Assembly: GCA_034112085.1 (NCBI GenBank)
Contig: JAWUWD010000156.1
Span: 1-7,593, forward strand
Source: JAWUWD01 sp034112085
GTDB taxonomy: Bacteria; Bacteroidota; Bacteroidia; Cytophagales; Cyclobacteriaceae
Direction of reading: 5' to 3'
Length of the DNA: 7,593 bases
Of this stretch, positions 6,414 to 7,593 are shown piece by piece. Both the position numbers and the translations under genes were made by a program. Numbering within the stretch: the stretch's first letter is position 1; the number at the start of each line of letters is the position of its first letter. A model generated the notes under the pieces. The model did not search any database. It had not been told where the DNA came from and was given only the letters and a program-made list of their open reading frames with translations.

Positions 6414-6842
6414 ATGAATTTAACAACTTTCCTAACATTTGTAGGTGATCAATGTGGAAAGGCTGAAGAAGCCATAAATTTTTACGTTTCCATCTTTCCA
6501 AATTCCGAAATTAAAAGCATAAAAAAATACTCTGAAGGTGAGGAAGGTGGTACACCTGAACTCATTAAATATGGCGTATTTACATTAAATGGAACAGATT
6601 ATATGGTTTCTGAAAGTAATTATAATCATGCTTGGTCATTTACCCCTGCAGTTTCACTTTTAATAAGTGACAATTCAGATGATGTGATACAAACACTATT
6701 CAAAAAACTTTCTTCAAATGGTGGTCAAGTAATGGTTCCCTTGGACGATTACAAAGGTGAAGGAGATTATGGATTTGGGAAGAAATTTGGATGGTGTGAG
6801 GACAAATATGGTATATCGTGGCAATTTGTAGTTTCTGATTAA
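6414..6842 (+). CDS. VOC-family protein, PhnB-like (glyoxalase fold)
   Basis: This 142-aa protein matches the PhnB / 3-demethylubiquinone-9 3-methyltransferase-like branch of the vicinal oxygen chelate superfamily. It has the opening strand and helix TTFLTFVGDQCGKAEEAINF (4-23), FYVSIFPNSEI (23-33), the middle element GVFTLNGTDYMVSES (54-68), a helix DVIQTLFKKLSSNGG (90-104), and the closing strand FGWCEDKYGISWQF (124-137). Length is typical for a single two-module VOC protein. The true biochemical role of this subgroup is unknown: the usual VOC metal ligands are not obvious, and the methyltransferase name in databases is not supported by experiment for most members. The ATG is 19 nt after GTTGGCA and is the only start consistent with family length. 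It stands alone between two structured spacers, with no functional link to its neighbours. Confidence 0.92.
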   Translation: MNLTTFLTFVGDQCGKAEEAINFYVSIFPNSEIKSIKKYSEGEEGGTPELIKYGVFTLNGTDYMVSESNYNHAWSFTPAVSLLISDNSDDVIQTLFKKLSSNGGQVMVPLDDYKGEGDYGFGKKFGWCEDKYGISWQFVVSD

Positions 6843-6878
6843 TAGAACAGAAGTAATTTGTTGGAATAAAAAAACTAC

Positions 6879-7150
6879 TGCCAATTGGTATAGAAACGCA
6901 TGCCTTTACTCACATTTATTTGAGTTCATGCGGCTAGTCCGTATCTTCTGTGTTTTGAGTTTCATGGCTGATTATGTAGGTCTCCCCGAAGCTAGTTGTA
7001 GTAGTAGGCCTGCACGCAGGTTCCGGCAGGTGATCACGCAGAAAGTTTGTCGCTATGTTCTCTGCAACTTACAGGGAAACACAGAAACTACTACTTTCAT
7101 CACCATTAAGTACCGGATAGGCACAGCATTCTATTCTACGGGCGTTAGCA
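6879..7150 (+). other. Gene-free spacer with imperfect palindromes (cassette-boundary candidate 2)
   Basis: The roughly 330 bases after the VOC gene hold no gene I can support and read as more GC-rich than the flanking genes. They run from TGCCAAT (6879-6885) to GTTAGCA (7144-7150), near-complements of each other. Between them are the inverted pair TTCTGTGTTT (6946-6955) / AAACACAGAA (7077-7086), the pair AGTAGTAG (7000-7007) / CTACTACT (7088-7095), the tight hairpin CCTGC-AC-GCAGG (7009-7020) and the direct repeat CACGCAG (7013-7019, 7035-7041). GGCTAGTCCGTA near 6932 also resembles the reverse complement of TACCGGATAGGC near 7110. Overall it is one large imperfect palindrome, as expected of an attC-like site or a small non-autonomous element; it is longer than classical attC sites. 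Confidence 0.42.
6897..6932. repeat. Hairpin-forming inverted repeat behind the VOC gene
   Basis: CGCATG (6897-6902) and ACTCA (6908-6912) pair with TGAGT (6921-6925) and CATGCG (6927-6932), separated by an asymmetric internal loop and capped by an eight-base loop. No T-run follows, so it is not a standard terminator, though it could protect the 3' end of the VOC message or form one arm of the larger palindrome. Confidence 0.55.
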
Positions 7151-7167
7151 ACAAGTTGCAAAGCAAC
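7148..7167 (+). promoter_or_regulatory. Alternating GCAAC/GTTGC repeats directly before a start codon
   Basis: GCAAC (7148-7152), GTTGC (7155-7159) and GCAAC (7163-7167) follow each other with 2- and 3-base gaps, ending two bases before the ATG at 7170. The middle unit can pair with either neighbour, giving two mutually exclusive hairpins; the second would bury the bases next to the start codon. This is either a simple translational control element or the end of the adjoining structured spacer. Confidence 0.35.
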
Positions 7168-7169
7168 AA

Positions 7170-7411
7170 ATGAATAATATAGATTGGATTGGTTTTATTG
7201 GAGTTTTTCAAATACTATTAGCATATATACTTAATGTAATTGGAAAAATAAAAAGCACTGGTTTGACTTTTATTTTACTGAATCTCATTGGTGTGCAAGT
7301 ATGGCTTGTTTTGCTTCAATACTTATGGAATACATTCCATTTATAATACTTGAAGGAGTATGGACTATAGTATCTTTAATTTCGCTTATAAAATATAAAA
7401 CAAAACATTAA
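7170..7411 (+). pseudogene. CBU_0592-like small membrane protein, frameshifted
   Basis: From ATG 7170 the frame reads MNNIDWIGFIGVFQILLAYI, continues LNVIGKIKSTGLTFILLNLIG to residue 41, and then goes out of frame to a stop at about 7337. Two bases later the expected sequence resumes in another frame as ASMACFASILMEYIPFIILE then GVWTIVSLISLIKYKTKH, ending TAA 7409-7411. Removing two bases of GTGT at 7291-7294 restores a 79-aa protein with three membrane segments (about 5-25, 33-51 and 54-72), normal for CBU_0592-like proteins, whose function is unknown. The lesion looks like duplication of a GT dinucleotide. The restored stop is immediately followed by the ATG of the ACT-domain gene, showing that the two were a coupled pair. 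As both halves are otherwise intact, the event is recent or a sequencing error; the site is not a recognised programmed-frameshift sequence. Confidence 0.85.
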
Positions 7412-7593
7412 ATGGCTGGAGAAACAAATTTATCGGAATTAATAAAAGGGATGACGCCTAAACTGATTGATGGAGAGTATGTGTTTTCGACAATAAAAGA
7501 TATTAGTATAATTGACCGAAAAGATACTATTTGTGAATTCAAAGAAAAGGAAGGAACAACTATTGTTATTGAGAGAAAAAAAGCAGACAAACT
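7412..7593 (+). CDS. ACT-domain protein (DUF2241-like), N-terminal part
   Basis: The 60 visible codons encode MAGETNLSELIKGMTPKLID followed by GEYVFSTIKDISIIDRKDTI, then CEFKEKEGTTIVIERKKADKL into the window edge. This is the N-terminal half of the small ACT-domain proteins once called DUF2241, typically about 130 aa: the GET-N-L opening, the G-x-Y-V-F strand (21-25) and the F-x-E-K-E-G-T-T-(I/L)-(V/I) segment (43-52). Members are thought to sense amino acids or similar small ligands, but no substrate is established. The ATG follows the TAA of the upstream membrane-protein gene with no gap, implying translational coupling; the frameshift upstream could therefore reduce its expression. The rest lies beyond the window. 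Confidence 0.87.
   Translation, partial: MAGETNLSELIKGMTPKLIDGEYVFSTIKDISIIDRKDTICEFKEKEGTTIVIERKKADK

Noticed and set aside
6081..7170. CRISPR array or tRNA/rRNA in the structured spacers
   Set aside because: There are no regularly spaced repeats with unique spacers and no cloverleaf or rRNA motifs; the repeats are inverted and irregular.
6928..7173. Open frame of 81 codons on the plus strand after the VOC gene
   Set aside because: It lies wholly inside the palindrome-rich spacer, resembles no family, begins within the arm of a hairpin, and overlaps the real start of the membrane-protein gene at 7170.
7288..7297. Programmed ribosomal frameshift in the membrane-protein gene
   Set aside because: The site GGTGTGCA is not a slippery heptamer, no stimulatory structure is evident, and a GT duplication explains the shift more simply.
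7408..7590. Minus-strand open frame of 60 codons at the right edge
   Set aside because: It is antisense to the clearly recognisable ACT-domain gene.

Overview
The window looks like chromosomal DNA of a marine-type member of the Bacteroidota (Cytophagales or Flavobacteriia). The basis is the AT-rich composition, A-rich stretches instead of clear Shine-Dalgarno sequences before start codons, and families typical of that phylum: multi-FAS1 proteins, the SDR/DUF2867 + Lacal_2735 + SRPBCC trio, and a CBU_0592-like membrane protein next to an ACT protein. All identifications come from reading the sequence; no database search was run.

Layout, left to right. (1) 1-139: the end of an insertion sequence, apparently IS3 family, with the first 26 codons of its orfA on the minus strand. 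(2) 140-1391: a three-domain fasciclin (FAS1) protein whose 5' part, including any signal peptide, is cut off exactly at the IS end; a strong terminator follows at 1430-1464. (3) 1547-3691: an atypical SDR fused to DUF2867, a 57-aa Lacal_2735-like protein and an SRPBCC protein, all on the plus strand. The last two abut with no bases between stop and start. (4) 3718-6136: an AraC-family regulator, a classical SDR oxidoreductase and a wrecked nitroreductase gene, closed by a terminator. A near-identical 20-bp element (17/20) lies in front of both araC and the SDR gene and is the best operator candidate in the window. (5) 6081-7593: small unrelated genes (PhnB-like VOC protein, a frameshifted CBU_0592-like membrane protein, an ACT-domain protein cut by the window end). 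They are separated by 270-310 bp spacers rich in inverted repeats. Both spacers end in GTTRGCA exactly 19 nt before the next start codon, a cassette-like layout.

How the parts work together: region 3 is probably one transcription unit of the kind often found with photolyase/cryptochrome and pigment genes in this phylum. Region 4 looks like a regulator with its own small reductase regulon, one member of which has been lost. Region 5 looks like mobile or exchangeable single-gene units. Decay is prominent: three of the nine plus-strand genes are damaged (IS truncation, internal deletion plus nonsense codon, 2-bp frameshift).
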